This document shows, piece after piece, positions 1 to 9,735 of a DNA stretch of 64,000 bases (the stretch's first letter is position 1; every line of letters begins with the position of its first letter). The notes under the pieces were generated by a model. That model was given only the letters and a program-made list of their open reading frames with translations, made no database searches and had not been told where the DNA came from. Origin of the DNA: Pseudomonadota bacterium (GTDB lineage: Bacteria > Desulfobacterota > Binatia > Binatales > Binataceae). The translations under genes were made by a program, and so were the position numbers. The DNA is taken from NCBI GenBank assembly GCA_021323675.1, contig JAJPKP010000086.1, positions 62,001 through 126,000 on the forward strand, given 5' to 3'.

Positions 1-60
1 AGATCAGCGAATTGTCAAGGCGAGCGGAAGGGCGCCGCCTTCCGTTCCAGCCTCCCGAAC

Positions 61-1002
61 TCAATCCGCGGGCATCGGCAGCGGGAAATGGACGCGCTCC
101 TTGGCCACGCTCAACAGCTCGACCTGCGCGCCGCGGTTTGCGAATGCGCCGATAATTTCCTCGACCAGCCATTCGGGCGACGATGCGCTCGCGGTGAGGC
201 CCAGCGCGCGCACGCCTTCCAGCATCGCCGGTTCCACGTCGGCGATCGAATCGACCAGGAATGCACGGGCGCCGCGCTGGCGGGCGACTTCGACCAAACG
301 GTTGGCGTTGGAACTCTGGCGCGAGCCTACCACCAACACGGCATCGGTCACGCCGACCAACTCCTTGACCGCGTTCTGGCGGTTCTGGGTCGCGTAGCAG
401 ATGTCGTCGGTCTTTGGGGTGAGCAGCGCCGGGAACCGCTCCTTCAGGGTTTCCATGATCTCGCGGGTGTCATCGACACTGAGCGTGGTCTGGGTTACGG
501 CCGCCACTCGCTCGGGATCGGAAATCTGAAGGGCGCGCGCTTCCTCTACGCTGCCGACCAGCACGACCTTTCCGGGCGCAACGCCCAGCGTGCCTTTCAC
601 CTCCTCGTGCCCGGCGTGGCCGACCAGGATCACGGTGCGTCCTTCCTGCGCATAACGCTCGACTTCAAGATGGACTTTTGTGACCAGCGGGCAGGTCGCA
701 TCGATAACGCGCAGCCCTCGCTCCTTCGCGTGATCCCACTCGCTGGGCGCCACGCCATGCGCGCTGAAAATCACGCGCTGTCCCTCGGGCACCTCATCAA
801 GGCTCTCGACGAAAATTGCGCCTTCCTTTTCAAGCGCTTCGAGCACGAAGCGGTTATGCACGATTTGGTGGCGCACGTAGAGCGGCCGGCCGTAGGCACG
901 CAGCGCGCCGCGCACCGCTTCGACCGCGCGATCGACGCCGGCGCAAAAACCGCGCGGCTCCGCAAGGATTATTTTCTCGATCGAAACCTGTTGAGGAGGC
1001 AT
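61..1002 (-). CDS. ispH: 4-hydroxy-3-methylbut-2-enyl diphosphate reductase (IspH/LytB)
   Basis: Last enzyme of the non-mevalonate (MEP) isoprenoid pathway: it reduces HMBPP to IPP and DMAPP using a [4Fe-4S] cluster in the cytoplasm. The 313-residue product has the three cluster cysteines in their family contexts (C20 in PRGFCAGV, C104 in DATCP, C202 in DICYATQNRQ). Substrate-binding H49, H82 and H132 and the catalytic glutamate E134 (HEEVKGTLG) are also present. The frame stays open for 164 codons upstream, but that extension is compositionally unlike the family, so I start at MPPQQ. No strong Shine-Dalgarno is visible. It is last in a minus-strand gene run, 80 bp after the acyl-CoA dehydrogenase. 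Family assignment is certain; only the start is inferred. Confidence 0.97.
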   Translation of the reverse strand: MPPQQVSIEKIILAEPRGFCAGVDRAVEAVRGALRAYGRPLYVRHQIVHNRFVLEALEKEGAIFVESLDEVPEGQRVIFSAHGVAPSEWDHAKERGLRVIDATCPLVTKVHLEVERYAQEGRTVILVGHAGHEEVKGTLGVAPGKVVLVGSVEEARALQISDPERVAAVTQTTLSVDDTREIMETLKERFPALLTPKTDDICYATQNRQNAVKELVGVTDAVLVVGSRQSSNANRLVEVARQRGARAFLVDSIADVEPAMLEGVRALGLTASASSPEWLVEEIIGAFANRGAQVELLSVAKERVHFPLPMPAD

Positions 1003-1082
1003 GGTCTGAAAATATCCAGCCCTGTCCGGGCGGTCAACTCCGCCTCGGCAACCACCCGATAGCCGAGGCCGTACAGGCTTCC

Positions 1083-2252
1083 TCAATAAGGACGGGCGGC
1101 CTTGCCGATGATCTCGCGGGCGACGAGCAGCTTCATGATTTGCGCGGTGCCGTCGCCGATCTCGAGGCCGATCACATCGCGCATCCGCTGCTGATGCGGC
1201 AGGTCGAGACTGAAGCCCATATGGCCATGAAGCAGAAGGCACTGATGCAGCACGCGCGCGCACAGTTCCGGCGCGAGCCACTTCGCGCCCGCCGAAACCC
1301 AACCATGCGGCTGGCCGCGGTCGCGCAGCCAGAGCGCCTCGTAGCAGAGCAGGCGCGCCGCCCGCAGTTCCACCGCCGCCTCTGCGAGCGGAAACGACAC
1401 CCCCTCGAAGCGGGCGAGCGACCCTCCGAACGCCTGCCGATCGGCCACCCATGCGCAGGTCTCCTCGACGCTCTGCTCGGCAGCGCCGATGCACATCAGG
1501 CCGATCAGGGCGCGGCTGAAGTCAAACCCCTGCATCACCTGGACGAAGCCGGCGCCTTCGGCGCCAATCCGGGCGCCTAACGGCACGCGGACCGAATCGA
1601 AAAACAGGGAGCCGCGCCCGATCGCGCGCGATCCGAGGTCGCGAAAGCGCGTGCGGCTGATTCCGGGCGAATTCAAATCGACATAGAACGCGCTGACGCC
1701 GTGAGCGCCCTGCTCGATCGTGCCGGTTCGCGCCATCACCAGCGCGGTCGCGGCCGACGATGAGAACGAAATCGAGGTCTTCTCGCCATCGATCACGTAA
1801 TGATCGCCATCGCGCCGCGCCTGAAGCTTCACATGCGCGGCATCCGACCCGCCGCTCGGCTCCGTCACGGCGAGCGCCGAGATGACTTCTCCGCGGCAGA
1901 TGGGTGGAAGAAACTGAGCCTTCTGACGATCGTCGCCGTTGCGCGCCACGATCGCGCCGACCAGGGCGGCCAGCAGCAGAACGTAGGCGGCATTGAAGTC
2001 GCCGCGCGCAATTTCTTCGTGCGCAATTCCCAGCGAAACGTAATCGAGCCCGGCGCCCCCGTGACCCGGGTCGGCCATCGGTGCCAGCACCCCCAACTCT
2101 CCGAGCTTTCGCACCAGCGCGGGCGGCAGGTCTTCGTCACGATCGCGCGATTGATAGAGCGGAAGCAATTCGCGCCGGGCGAAATCGCGCAGAGTCGATT
2201 GCAGAAGCTGTTGTTCAGAAGAGAAAGCAAAGTCCATAAAGTCCCATCTCAT
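1083..2252 (-). CDS. acyl-CoA dehydrogenase family flavoprotein
   Basis: FAD-dependent alpha,beta-dehydrogenation of an acyl-CoA, substrate unknown. The 389-residue length and the order N-terminal helical domain, beta domain (LAVTEPSGGSDA), C-terminal helical domain fit the family. The C-terminal catalytic segment reads EIGDGTAQI where medium-chain enzymes have YEGT, so Asp occupies the usual catalytic Glu position. The alternative base site in helix G (LER in isovaleryl-CoA dehydrogenase) reads FSR, so it is not acidic. Asp in this position may point to alicyclic-acid-type CoA dehydrogenases, but that is inference. The ATG overlaps the stop of the lipoprotein gene (ATGA), indicating coupling; a second ATG five codons in (MDFAF) is equally possible. 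Confidence 0.9.
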   Translation of the reverse strand: MRWDFMDFAFSSEQQLLQSTLRDFARRELLPLYQSRDRDEDLPPALVRKLGELGVLAPMADPGHGGAGLDYVSLGIAHEEIARGDFNAAYVLLLAALVGAIVARNGDDRQKAQFLPPICRGEVISALAVTEPSGGSDAAHVKLQARRDGDHYVIDGEKTSISFSSSAATALVMARTGTIEQGAHGVSAFYVDLNSPGISRTRFRDLGSRAIGRGSLFFDSVRVPLGARIGAEGAGFVQVMQGFDFSRALIGLMCIGAAEQSVEETCAWVADRQAFGGSLARFEGVSFPLAEAAVELRAARLLCYEALWLRDRGQPHGWVSAGAKWLAPELCARVLHQCLLLHGHMGFSLDLPHQQRMRDVIGLEIGDGTAQIMKLLVAREIIGKAARPY

Positions 2253-2668
2253 TCAGAGCCGTTGGCCGGAAGCGTTGAAACCGGCGGCGTCTGGGGAGCC
2301 GACAGCGCGCGAAGCTGCTGCAAGCCCGCCCCGCCCGCCGCGGGATTCGGCACGACGATCGTGCCGGGAGTGTCCGAGCTGACGGCGCCCTGCCGGTAAT
2401 GCTGCGCGATCTGCTTTTTCAGTTCGTCCGACGGCGCCTGCATCGCGAAGCCCTCGCCTCTTATCCATTTGGCGCGATCGTCGTCGCTCATGCCGAGCCA
2501 TATCTGGCTTGCTTGCGCGCTGTCGCCCCGGTTCAAGGCGTTGTAGAGTTGCTGCTGGGGAGTCGGCCCGCGATGGCCGAACGGCCAGCATCCGGCCGAT
2601 CCCGCCACGCATCCGGCCATCACCGCGGCGATCATCAGTTGCGCCCCTCGCCTGCCGTACCACGCCAT
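2249..2668 (-). CDS. small putative lipoprotein, hypothetical
   Basis: 139 residues of unknown function. The N-terminus has basic residues, a hydrophobic stretch (LMIAAVMAGC) and two possible lipobox cysteines, C20 (VMAGC) and C27 (GSAGC), so export as a lipoprotein is likely. The mature part is short and polar with a Pro/Gly-rich tail and no recognised domain. It sits 4 bp after frmA and overlaps the acyl-CoA dehydrogenase start by an ATGA junction. The same DNA is open in another frame, but the lipobox and the junction favour this frame. Confidence 0.7.
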   Translation of the reverse strand: MAWYGRRGAQLMIAAVMAGCVAGSAGCWPFGHRGPTPQQQLYNALNRGDSAQASQIWLGMSDDDRAKWIRGEGFAMQAPSDELKKQIAQHYRQGAVSSDTPGTIVVPNPAAGGAGLQQLRALSAPQTPPVSTLPANGSE

Positions 2669-2672
2669 CTAC

Positions 2673-3782
2673 TCAAAAGATCACGACGCCACGAATCGAT
2701 TTGCCCGCGTGCATCAGGTCAAACGCCTCGTTGATGCGCTCAAGGGGCATCGTATGCGTGATCAGGTCGTCGATATTGATCTTGCCGTCCATGTACCAGT
2801 CAACGATTTTTGGAACATCGCGGCGCCCGCGCGCCCCGCCGAACGCGGTCCCCTTCCAGGTGCGCCCAGTCACTAGCTGAAACGGGCGGGTGGAGATTTC
2901 CTCGCCCGCTCCCGCCACCCCGATTATGACCGAGGTGCCCCATCCGCGCTGGCAACACTCGAGCGCCTGGCGCATCAGCTTGACGTTGCCGACGCATTCG
3001 AACGAGAAGTCCGCGCCCCCGCGTGTCAAATCGATCAGGTAGGGAACGAGGTCGCCCTTGACTTCCGACGGGTTCACAAAATGAGTCGCGCCGAATTTGC
3101 GCGCGATCTCCGCGCGCGCCGCATTCACGTCGATCGCGACAATCATCCCCGCGCCGGCAAGCCGCGCGCCCTGAATCACGTTGAGCCCGATTCCGCCGAT
3201 TCCGAACACAACCACGCGATCGCCCGGCTGGACCTTCGCCGTGTTTATCACCGCGCCGATCCCGGTTGTAACGCCGCATCCGATGTAACAAATCTTGTCG
3301 AAGGGAGCGTCCTCGCGAACCTTGGCGAGCGCGATCTCCGGCACCACGGTGTAGTTCGCGAAAGTAGAGGTGCCCATGTAGTGATGGATCATCGTGCCCG
3401 ATTGCGAGAAGCGGCTTGTCCCGTCCGGCATCAATCCTTTGCCCTGGGTTTCGCGGATCGCGATGCACAGATTGGTTTTGCCGGAGATGCAGGCCGGACA
3501 GTTGCGGCATTCCGGAATGTAAAGCGGGATAACGTGATCGCCTTTCTTGAGCGTGGTGACGCCGGGACCGGTTTCCACCACTACCCCGGCGCCTTCATGG
3601 CCGAGAATGGCGGGAAAAAGGCCCTCCGGATCCTTGCCCGACAGCGTAAACGCATCGGTGTGGCACACGCCGGTGGCCTTGATCTCGACCAGCGCTTCGC
3701 CCACCCGTGGCCCGTCGAGATCGACCGTGGTGATTTCAAGCGGCGCACCCGCTTTGGTTGCCAATGCTGCCCTGACCTTCAC
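2673..3782 (-). CDS. frmA: S-(hydroxymethyl)glutathione dehydrogenase / class III alcohol dehydrogenase
   Basis: Zinc alcohol dehydrogenase that oxidises S-hydroxymethylglutathione, the adduct of formaldehyde and glutathione, with NAD+ in the cytoplasm. At 369 residues it is the typical class III length. Catalytic zinc ligands C40 and H62 (GHEGAG) and a later Cys in CIGCGVTTG are present, as is the structural zinc set C92, C95, C98, C106. The Rossmann motif is GIGGIGLNV. Translation starts at GTG, with GGAGA six bases upstream. It lies 17 bp after a MaoC-type hydratase and 4 bp before the lipoprotein gene. No frmR-like regulator or S-formylglutathione hydrolase is adjacent. It implies handling of endogenous or C1-derived formaldehyde. 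Confidence 0.95.
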   Translation of the reverse strand: MKVRAALATKAGAPLEITTVDLDGPRVGEALVEIKATGVCHTDAFTLSGKDPEGLFPAILGHEGAGVVVETGPGVTTLKKGDHVIPLYIPECRNCPACISGKTNLCIAIRETQGKGLMPDGTSRFSQSGTMIHHYMGTSTFANYTVVPEIALAKVREDAPFDKICYIGCGVTTGIGAVINTAKVQPGDRVVVFGIGGIGLNVIQGARLAGAGMIVAIDVNAARAEIARKFGATHFVNPSEVKGDLVPYLIDLTRGGADFSFECVGNVKLMRQALECCQRGWGTSVIIGVAGAGEEISTRPFQLVTGRTWKGTAFGGARGRRDVPKIVDWYMDGKINIDDLITHTMPLERINEAFDLMHAGKSIRGVVIF

Positions 3783-3799
3783 TGACTTTCTCCGTTTCC

Positions 3800-4678
3800 T
3801 CAGCCGAGCGCGATCAGTCCGTTCCTGATCGCCACCTCATTCCGATCGTTCAAGACCTCAAAGAAGATGCGGTAGCCGTCTTCCGCGTGCTCGCGCGAAA
3901 GAATTCGCAACCTGATCTCCGACGGCATCATCACCATCGCCGCGAACCGCCCCGCGATCCTGCGCACTCGATCCGGATGTCCGTCTGACTCCGCCGCGAT
4001 AATCCCGGAAACCGCAAGCGCGAGCGTTGCGGTCCCATGGAGAATGATCGCCGGCAGACCGGCCTGATGTGCGATGGCGGCGTCGGTGTGAATCGGATTG
4101 AAGATGCGCGCGCATTCCGTGTAAACGTGCGCCAACCCCGCCGCGACTGGAATCGTGAATTCCCTGGGGGGCTGCTTTACCGGGCCGCGCGGCTCGGGAA
4201 CGACCGGAACATCCGCTGCCATGCGCCCCGGACCCTTGACCTCCACGCCGCGATAAATGGACCCGTACCACGATGTACATACGGGTGAGCCGTCCTCGCC
4301 GATGGTTTCAATCCTGGTGAGCTGAAACGCGCCGGGCTTGCGCGGCTCGATTCCCGCGACGATTGCGCGCGAATGCAGGCGCGCGGGAGGCCGGATCGCG
4401 CGATGGATGATCAAGTCGTGCGAGGCATGCACCCCGCGGCGCGCTTCGCCGGACGTCAGGCCCGACCCCTCGAACATCGCGCGCATCGCGGTGATCACCG
4501 CCCATTCGAAGCACACCGGGAACATCGGATGCGCGATAATCCCGGCCGGATCGAGCGTGTTGAAATAGCACGCCAGCTCATCGCCCAACGCTGCGGCATA
4601 CGCCATCGTCCAGCGCGCATCGACCTCGCTGAGCAGCGACTCGCCCGCCGTGCCGACGATCGAGGAATTCAGCGGCAT
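3800..4678 (-). CDS. MaoC/FAS1-like double hot-dog acyl-CoA hydratase
   Basis: Likely (R)-specific 2-enoyl-CoA hydratase or related dehydratase. The 292-residue protein has two hot-dog halves: an FAS1-type N-terminal half (about 10-150) and a C-terminal MaoC half (about 165-290). The C-terminal half carries the hydratase-2 motif as IFNPIHTD followed by [11 protein letters not shown], whose Asn/His pair is usually catalytic. It belongs to the same minus-strand run as frmA and the acyl-CoA dehydrogenase, fitting an acyl-CoA route. The natural substrate cannot be told from sequence. Confidence 0.85.
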   Translation of the reverse strand: MPLNSSIVGTAGESLLSEVDARWTMAYAAALGDELACYFNTLDPAGIIAHPMFPVCFEWAVITAMRAMFEGSGLTSGEARRGVHASHDLIIHRAIRPPARLHSRAIVAGIEPRKPGAFQLTRIETIGEDGSPVCTSWYGSIYRGVEVKGPGRMAADVPVVPEPRGPVKQPPREFTIPVAAGLAHVYTECARIFNPIHTDAAIAHQAGLPAIILHGTATLALAVSGIIAAESDGHPDRVRRIAGRFAAMVMMPSEIRLRILSREHAEDGYRIFFEVLNDRNEVAIRNGLIALG

Positions 4679-4747
4679 GCTTCATTTCTACTTTCGGCGA
4701 CGCGGCATTGTCCAATCATGCGGGTGAGACCCGAGCTCGCACCGTGC

Positions 4748-5908
4748 TCAGCGTCCGGCCGGGCTGAATTCGCCGAGGTCGCGATTCATGAAGATTTCGT
4801 CGGTCACGGGATGAGGCTTGCCAATCTCGAACTTCACCGGACGGTCGCCCTTCATCTCGAGCTTGTAGTCGTAGCGGGTAAAATGATCGACCTCGAATGG
4901 AAGCCCGTTGCAGAACAGCGGCTGCGGTGCGTCGCAAATCTGGAAATGAAGATGCGGCTCGGTCGAGTTGCCGGAATTTCCGAGCTTGCCGAGAAGCTGG
5001 CCGCGCTTGACCGTGTCGCCCACTTTGACCGCAACCGTGCCGGGAATCATATGAGCGTAGAACGCGTACCTGCCCTCACCGAGATCCTCGACCACGTAGT
5101 TGCCGCCAATCGTCTCGAGCGTGATCGGGACGGCCATCTTCGCTGAACCCGGCGTGTTTTCGGGGATACCATCCTTCACCGCGATCACGCGCCCGTCCGC
5201 GACGGCGAGAATGCCGGCGCCATAGCAGTGATAGCCGCGGTTGTCCGACTCCGCGCCGCTGTACGAATTGCCATCCGCACCGAGTTGAATCCAGTCAACC
5301 GCGAAGCGTTCGGGAAGGCCCAGATGGTTGCCCAGGGCGACTATCGTCCGGCGATGAATCGAATCGTTGGCGGGGCCGTTGGGAGTCCACCAGTTCCCGC
5401 CGCGAAGCGGGGCGCCGATGACGATCGGCTTCGCCTGGGACGTTCGCATCGCGACCGTCACGGTTTGGCGTGAGCCGGGTTTTTCCTCCGCCTCGATGAC
5501 CAGCGAATTCCGCCACTCGCGCATCTTCCAATCGTCGAGGAAGAGAAAAATCACTCCCGACTCGCCCGGCTTCAACACCGGATCCTGCGCGGTGAGATAC
5601 TTGCCCGCGATACTGCTGAACATCCCTTTGAGCTGATCCCGGGAAAACGAGACCGGAACGCTGGTCGCGCCGGCGCCCTGCCCTGTCGAACCAAGCTCCA
5701 GTGAATCGATCCGGATGGTGCTCTCGGTGAAGTTCGCGAGCAGCAATTCGTAGGCGACTTGCGCTTTCCCGTCTCCCGAAAACACCTCCGGCGTTCCCGG
5801 ACTGGGCAGCATCAGCAGCTTGAGCGGCATCGATTCCTGCGCGCGCGGCGCGGCCGACCCCGCAAGCGTGGCCGCGATGAGCGCCAGGATGGCTGCGAGG
5901 CGCTTCAA
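4748..5908 (-). CDS. exported M23-family (LytM/lysostaphin) peptidase
   Basis: Putative zinc endopeptidase acting on peptidoglycan cross-links or on a divisome regulator. The 386-residue protein begins with a clear signal peptide (MKRLAAILALIAATLAGSAAPRAQ). It then has a beta-rich region of about 150 residues and a C-terminal M23 domain from about residue 200. The domain shows RFAVDW (zinc Asp), the GxGNYVV segment, YAHM and EPHLHFQI with the last two histidines. The first ligand, usually His four residues before the Asp, is not in the standard place (RFAVD), so catalytic competence is uncertain. The start overlaps the stop of the alpha/beta hydrolase gene by ATGA. Confidence 0.85.
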   Translation of the reverse strand: MKRLAAILALIAATLAGSAAPRAQESMPLKLLMLPSPGTPEVFSGDGKAQVAYELLLANFTESTIRIDSLELGSTGQGAGATSVPVSFSRDQLKGMFSSIAGKYLTAQDPVLKPGESGVIFLFLDDWKMREWRNSLVIEAEEKPGSRQTVTVAMRTSQAKPIVIGAPLRGGNWWTPNGPANDSIHRRTIVALGNHLGLPERFAVDWIQLGADGNSYSGAESDNRGYHCYGAGILAVADGRVIAVKDGIPENTPGSAKMAVPITLETIGGNYVVEDLGEGRYAFYAHMIPGTVAVKVGDTVKRGQLLGKLGNSGNSTEPHLHFQICDAPQPLFCNGLPFEVDHFTRYDYKLEMKGDRPVKFEIGKPHPVTDEIFMNRDLGEFSPAGR

Positions 5909-6702
5909 GGATGCGCCTCCACGAAATCGATCACCGCCCGGTTGAAGTCGCGCGGATGCTCAGTGAAAAAGAGATGCGCGCCCGGGAGCTCCTTCAGGAT
6001 CGCGCCCGGAATTCGCGATGCGATCAGTTTCGAATTTTCGGGCGGCACCAGGATGTCGTCGCGTCCCGTCATTACCATCGTCGGCACGCGAACCGAGCCC
6101 AGCCGCGCGCTCGCATCGAAGCCAATCACGGCCTGCAGTTGCCGCTGGTATGCGAACGGCGGAATCAGGAATTGCGCGCGCACTTTTTCGTGCCGCTCGA
6201 TGATCTCGCGGCGGTTCGCGATCGCGTCTTCAGTAAAGCTCGACCGAATTTGCAGCTTGCGCTGTTCCGGATTGGCCCGCTCGCCGGCGACCAGCGCCTC
6301 GATCACGGGCGGCGGCGCGCTGATCGCTTCCTTGCCGCCGAAATGAGTGCATCCGAGGATCAGGCAGCTCAGGCGATCCTGATGAGCGAGCGCGATCTCC
6401 TGCGCGATCATTCCGCCCATCGAGATTCCGAGCAGCGCCGCGCGCTCGATGCCGAGCGCATCCATGAGGCCGGCCGTGTCCTGCGCCATCTGTGCTATCG
6501 AATACGGCGCATCGGGCTTGTCCGTGCGCCCCGCGCCGCGATTGTCGAACACGAGCACACGGAAACGCCGCGCGAACTCAGGGGTCTGTTCGTACCATGC
6601 CGTCAGATTCGAGCCGAGCCCGCGAATCATCACCAACGTCCGCGGACCGCCGCCGTGAATCTCGTAGTAGATCTCGATGTCGCCGACGCGTTGCCTGGGC
6701 AT
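5905..6702 (-). CDS. alpha/beta hydrolase
   Basis: Cytoplasmic alpha/beta-hydrolase-fold enzyme of 265 residues with no signal peptide. The nucleophile elbow is GISMGG (S94), an oxyanion stretch reads IRGLGSN, the acid is in VMTGRDDILVPP and the catalytic His is in GAHLFF. The overall pattern resembles 3-oxoadipate enol-lactonase and related esterases, but substrate cannot be assigned. It is the first gene of the minus-strand run and is coupled by ATGA to the M23 peptidase. A 106-bp divergent intergenic region separates it from the CocE gene. Confidence 0.88.
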   Translation of the reverse strand: MPRQRVGDIEIYYEIHGGGPRTLVMIRGLGSNLTAWYEQTPEFARRFRVLVFDNRGAGRTDKPDAPYSIAQMAQDTAGLMDALGIERAALLGISMGGMIAQEIALAHQDRLSCLILGCTHFGGKEAISAPPPVIEALVAGERANPEQRKLQIRSSFTEDAIANRREIIERHEKVRAQFLIPPFAYQRQLQAVIGFDASARLGSVRVPTMVMTGRDDILVPPENSKLIASRIPGAILKELPGAHLFFTEHPRDFNRAVIDFVEAHP

Positions 6703-6808
6703 GGGTCGAGAATCTAGCGCCGCGGCCCGCTGCGATCCAATCGTAAAATCCGTTTGCCCTTTTTGTTGTATTGATGCGATTAAGGCCTTCGGAGCGCTGA
6801 GGACTGCT

Positions 6809-8740
6809 ATGGAATCGAACGAGCTTCACGAGATCGTAATCGAACGCAACCTTCTCATCGAGCTGAGCGATGGCGCCACGCTGTCGGCTGACCTTTATCG
6901 GCCGGCGAGCAAGGGCCCTTTTCCCGCGTTGATCAGCTTCTACCCCTACCACAAGGACGATTTCGTCGGCGCGATGAACGAAGAGCCGCGCCGCTACTTC
7001 GCCGCCCGCGGCTATGCGCATCTCCTGGTGGACTTTCGCGGTCTGGGCGGCTCGAGCGGCGTCGCGTGGCCCGCGATGGATCGAGCCGAAGGACGCGACG
7101 GCGCCGAGGCGGTCGAATGGATCGCGCGCCAGCCGTGGTGCGACGGCAATGTCGGGATGTGGGGACTGTCGTACGGAGGGATCTCGTCGCTCAAGGTTGG
7201 CGCCGAAAACCCGCCCCATCTGCGCGCGATCGTACCGATCCAGGGCAGCGCCGACATCTATCAGGATTACCTCTACCCGGGCGGATGCGCGACGTGCCTC
7301 GGCGGCTACGGCGCGTGGGGATCGTTCATGCTTGCGATGAACCTGGTGCCGCCGACCAACGCCGATCACGAAGGCCGCTGGCAGACCGTCTGGAAGGAAC
7401 GCCTCGAAGCGAGCGAGCCTTACGTATTCCCCTGGCCGGACCATCCGGCGCACGACGAATACTGGCGGGCGAAAGCCGTGGACCCAGCGAAGATCAAAGT
7501 TCCCACCTTCATCATAGGCGGATGGCGCGACATCTTTCCGGAGGCGATGACCTCGGTCTTTGCGCGCCTGAAGTGCCCGAAGAAGCTCTGGATGGGCCCG
7601 TGGATGCATACGCTGCCCGGGCTGGCGCCTTACGAACCGCTCGACTACCTGCACGAGATGAAGCGATGGTTCGATCACTGGCTGCGCGGGGAAAAGAACG
7701 GAGTCGCGGATGAAGCGCCGGTGTTGATCAACGTGCAGCGCGCAAACATCTGGAAGCACGAACGCGAATGGCCGATAGCGCGGGCCACCCTTCGCGCAAT
7801 GTACTTCGGCACCGCCGGCACGCTCGGCGATGCCCCGGCGCGCGAGGAACAGGGCGAAGCCTACGCCGCGAATCCAACCGTCGGCATCGCGGCCGGACTA
7901 TGGGACCCGATGGGCCTCGGCGTGGGGATGCCGCTCGAACAAAGCGAAGACGATCTGAATTCGCTGACCTACACTTCGGAGCCGCTGACCGAAGATTTGG
8001 AAATCTCCGGCGCTCCGCAGGCCACAGTATTCGCGGAAGTCACCAACGGCGACGACGTGAACATCGTCGTCAAGCTGTGCGACGTTGACCCCGATACGGA
8101 AACCTCATCCCTGATCACCACCGGATGGCTGCGTGCGGCGTGCCGCAACTCGGCGGACAAGATCGAGCCGGTTCCGAAGGGCGAGGTTTTGGAATTTCGC
8201 GTAGCGCTCTGGTCAACCTCGTACCAGGTGCCGAAAGGACATCGGCTGCGCGCAAGCGTCTCGTGCGCGGATTTTCCGCGGTTGTGGCCCACGCGGACAA
8301 ACCCTGAAATCCGGCTGTTCTTCGGCGGCAAGCGGGCAAGCGCGATCCAGTTGCCGATCGTGCCCCCTCATTCCACGCCAATCGATCCGCTAAAGCTGCG
8401 CCGCCCCGCCCCGCCGCCTCCATCGCCCCTCAGGCCCGTATGGAAAATCGAGCGGGATCTGGTGGCGGGCGAAGTTGCGGTTGCCACCGGCGAGAAAAAC
8501 GGCTTTCCGCTGCCGCAGGGCGGACACATCGAGGTTGACCACATCGCCACCGCGCGCGTGGCAAAATCGCGTCCCGAAGGCGCCAGCGTCGCGGGCAACA
8601 CGAAGATTCACGTCAACGCCCCTACGATAGGCGATATCGAGGTGGCGACCACGAGCCTTATCTCGCGCGACAGCATGACGCTCTCGGCGCGAATCACGCG
8701 CAACGGCACGGTGATCTTCGAAAAGCGCTGGAACAAGTGA
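6809..8740 (+). CDS. CocE/NonD family hydrolase (X-Pro dipeptidyl-peptidase type)
   Basis: Serine hydrolase of the CocE/NonD family: an N-terminal alpha/beta hydrolase with a helical cap, then a C-terminal jelly-roll (X-Pro dipeptidyl-peptidase C-terminal) domain. The 643-residue product shows the nucleophile in GLSYGG, the acid in GWRDIFPE and the His in MGPWMHT. The C-terminal domain spans about residues 375-560. The start at 6809 is preceded by GAGGA with five-base spacing; an upstream in-frame ATG would add 44 residues unlike the family and would overlap the divergent hydrolase gene. No signal peptide is seen, so it is probably cytoplasmic. Family members cleave esters, amides or acyl prolyl bonds; the substrate here is unknown. 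Confidence 0.9.
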   Translation: MESNELHEIVIERNLLIELSDGATLSADLYRPASKGPFPALISFYPYHKDDFVGAMNEEPRRYFAARGYAHLLVDFRGLGGSSGVAWPAMDRAEGRDGAEAVEWIARQPWCDGNVGMWGLSYGGISSLKVGAENPPHLRAIVPIQGSADIYQDYLYPGGCATCLGGYGAWGSFMLAMNLVPPTNADHEGRWQTVWKERLEASEPYVFPWPDHPAHDEYWRAKAVDPAKIKVPTFIIGGWRDIFPEAMTSVFARLKCPKKLWMGPWMHTLPGLAPYEPLDYLHEMKRWFDHWLRGEKNGVADEAPVLINVQRANIWKHEREWPIARATLRAMYFGTAGTLGDAPAREEQGEAYAANPTVGIAAGLWDPMGLGVGMPLEQSEDDLNSLTYTSEPLTEDLEISGAPQATVFAEVTNGDDVNIVVKLCDVDPDTETSSLITTGWLRAACRNSADKIEPVPKGEVLEFRVALWSTSYQVPKGHRLRASVSCADFPRLWPTRTNPEIRLFFGGKRASAIQLPIVPPHSTPIDPLKLRRPAPPPPSPLRPVWKIERDLVAGEVAVATGEKNGFPLPQGGHIEVDHIATARVAKSRPEGASVAGNTKIHVNAPTIGDIEVATTSLISRDSMTLSARITRNGTVIFEKRWNK

Positions 8741-8819
8741 AGAAGATGGCCGCGGGCTTTTCGGCCGAAGCGGCACTTGTGACGCAACGCGCGATCGCGT
8801 ATGCCCCAAAGACGGGTGA

Positions 8820-9689
8820 ATGGAAATGCTGGTGATCGGCACGGTCGGAGAGATCTGGCGCTACCCCGTCAAATCGATGGCGGGAGAGCGAATTGCTTCG
8901 TGCGCTGTGGGAACGCTCGGAATACCGGGCGACCGTGGATGGGCGATACGCGACGAAAAGGCCGGCGAGATTCGCGGCGCAAAAAAAATACCGCAGCTCA
9001 TGCGCTGCAGCGCTCACTATGTCGCCGAACCCGATGGATCCTCCACACCGGCCGCCGAAATTACCTTTCCTGACGGTTCGAAGACCCGCGCCGGCGACAA
9101 GCAGACCGAGGCGCGCCTGTCGGAGTTGATCGGGAGACCGGTAACTCTGTGGCCGATTCAGCCGCCGGACCGGCGCGACTTCTACCGGCGATCCGCGCCT
9201 GATAATCCGGATATGCTTGTCGAGCTGCGCGAGATCTTCGGCCGGCGCGATGACGAACCGTTGCCTGATATGGGGATGTTTCCCGCGGAGATCCTCGAGT
9301 TCACTTCGCCGCTCGGCACCTACTTCGATGTCTGTCCGATTCATCTCCTGACAACCGCGTCGTTGGCGGAGCTGTCGCGTATCAATCCCGGCGCAAACTT
9401 CGACGTGCGCCGCTTTCGTCCCAATTTTCTGGTCAACACCAACGACAAGGTCACCGGCTTTCAGGAAACGGCCTGGAGCGGCCGGACGCTTCGAATCGGC
9501 GAAGCGCGAATAAAGATCGATATGCCGACCGTGCGATGCGTGATGCCGACCCTCGAGCAGCCGGAACTGCCCAAGGATCCGTCGGTGCTGCGGACCATCG
9601 TGAAGCACGCCGAGCAAAATGTCGGCCTGTACGCGTCGGTCGCGCGGCCGGGTCGCGTAAGGGTCGGCGACGAAGTCGCGCTGGAATAG
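8820..9689 (+). CDS. MOSC domain-containing protein
   Basis: 289-residue protein with an N-terminal MOSC beta-barrel domain (VGEIWRYPVKSM at the start) and a C-terminal MOSC domain. The conserved cysteine thought to carry sulfur or bind molybdenum cofactor lies in TVRCVMPT. Related proteins include mitochondrial amidoxime-reducing component and YcbX/YiiM molybdoenzymes that reduce N-hydroxylated compounds. No ferredoxin domain is fused. It follows the CocE gene on the same strand after 79 bp. A second ATG at 8826 is a possible start. Confidence 0.88.
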   Translation: MEMLVIGTVGEIWRYPVKSMAGERIASCAVGTLGIPGDRGWAIRDEKAGEIRGAKKIPQLMRCSAHYVAEPDGSSTPAAEITFPDGSKTRAGDKQTEARLSELIGRPVTLWPIQPPDRRDFYRRSAPDNPDMLVELREIFGRRDDEPLPDMGMFPAEILEFTSPLGTYFDVCPIHLLTTASLAELSRINPGANFDVRRFRPNFLVNTNDKVTGFQETAWSGRTLRIGEARIKIDMPTVRCVMPTLEQPELPKDPSVLRTIVKHAEQNVGLYASVARPGRVRVGDEVALE

Positions 9690-9735
9690 AGGCCCGGGCG
9701 GAAACAGGAAGCCCGCTTCGCAATCCAGGTCGCCC

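Noticed and set aside
1-60. Leading 60 bp before the ispH stop
   Set aside because: Too short to show any gene, hairpin or T-run that could be supported.
88-1062. 324-residue open frame antisense to ispH
   Set aside because: No domain or ribosome site; it mirrors a clearly real conserved gene, as expected in high-GC DNA.
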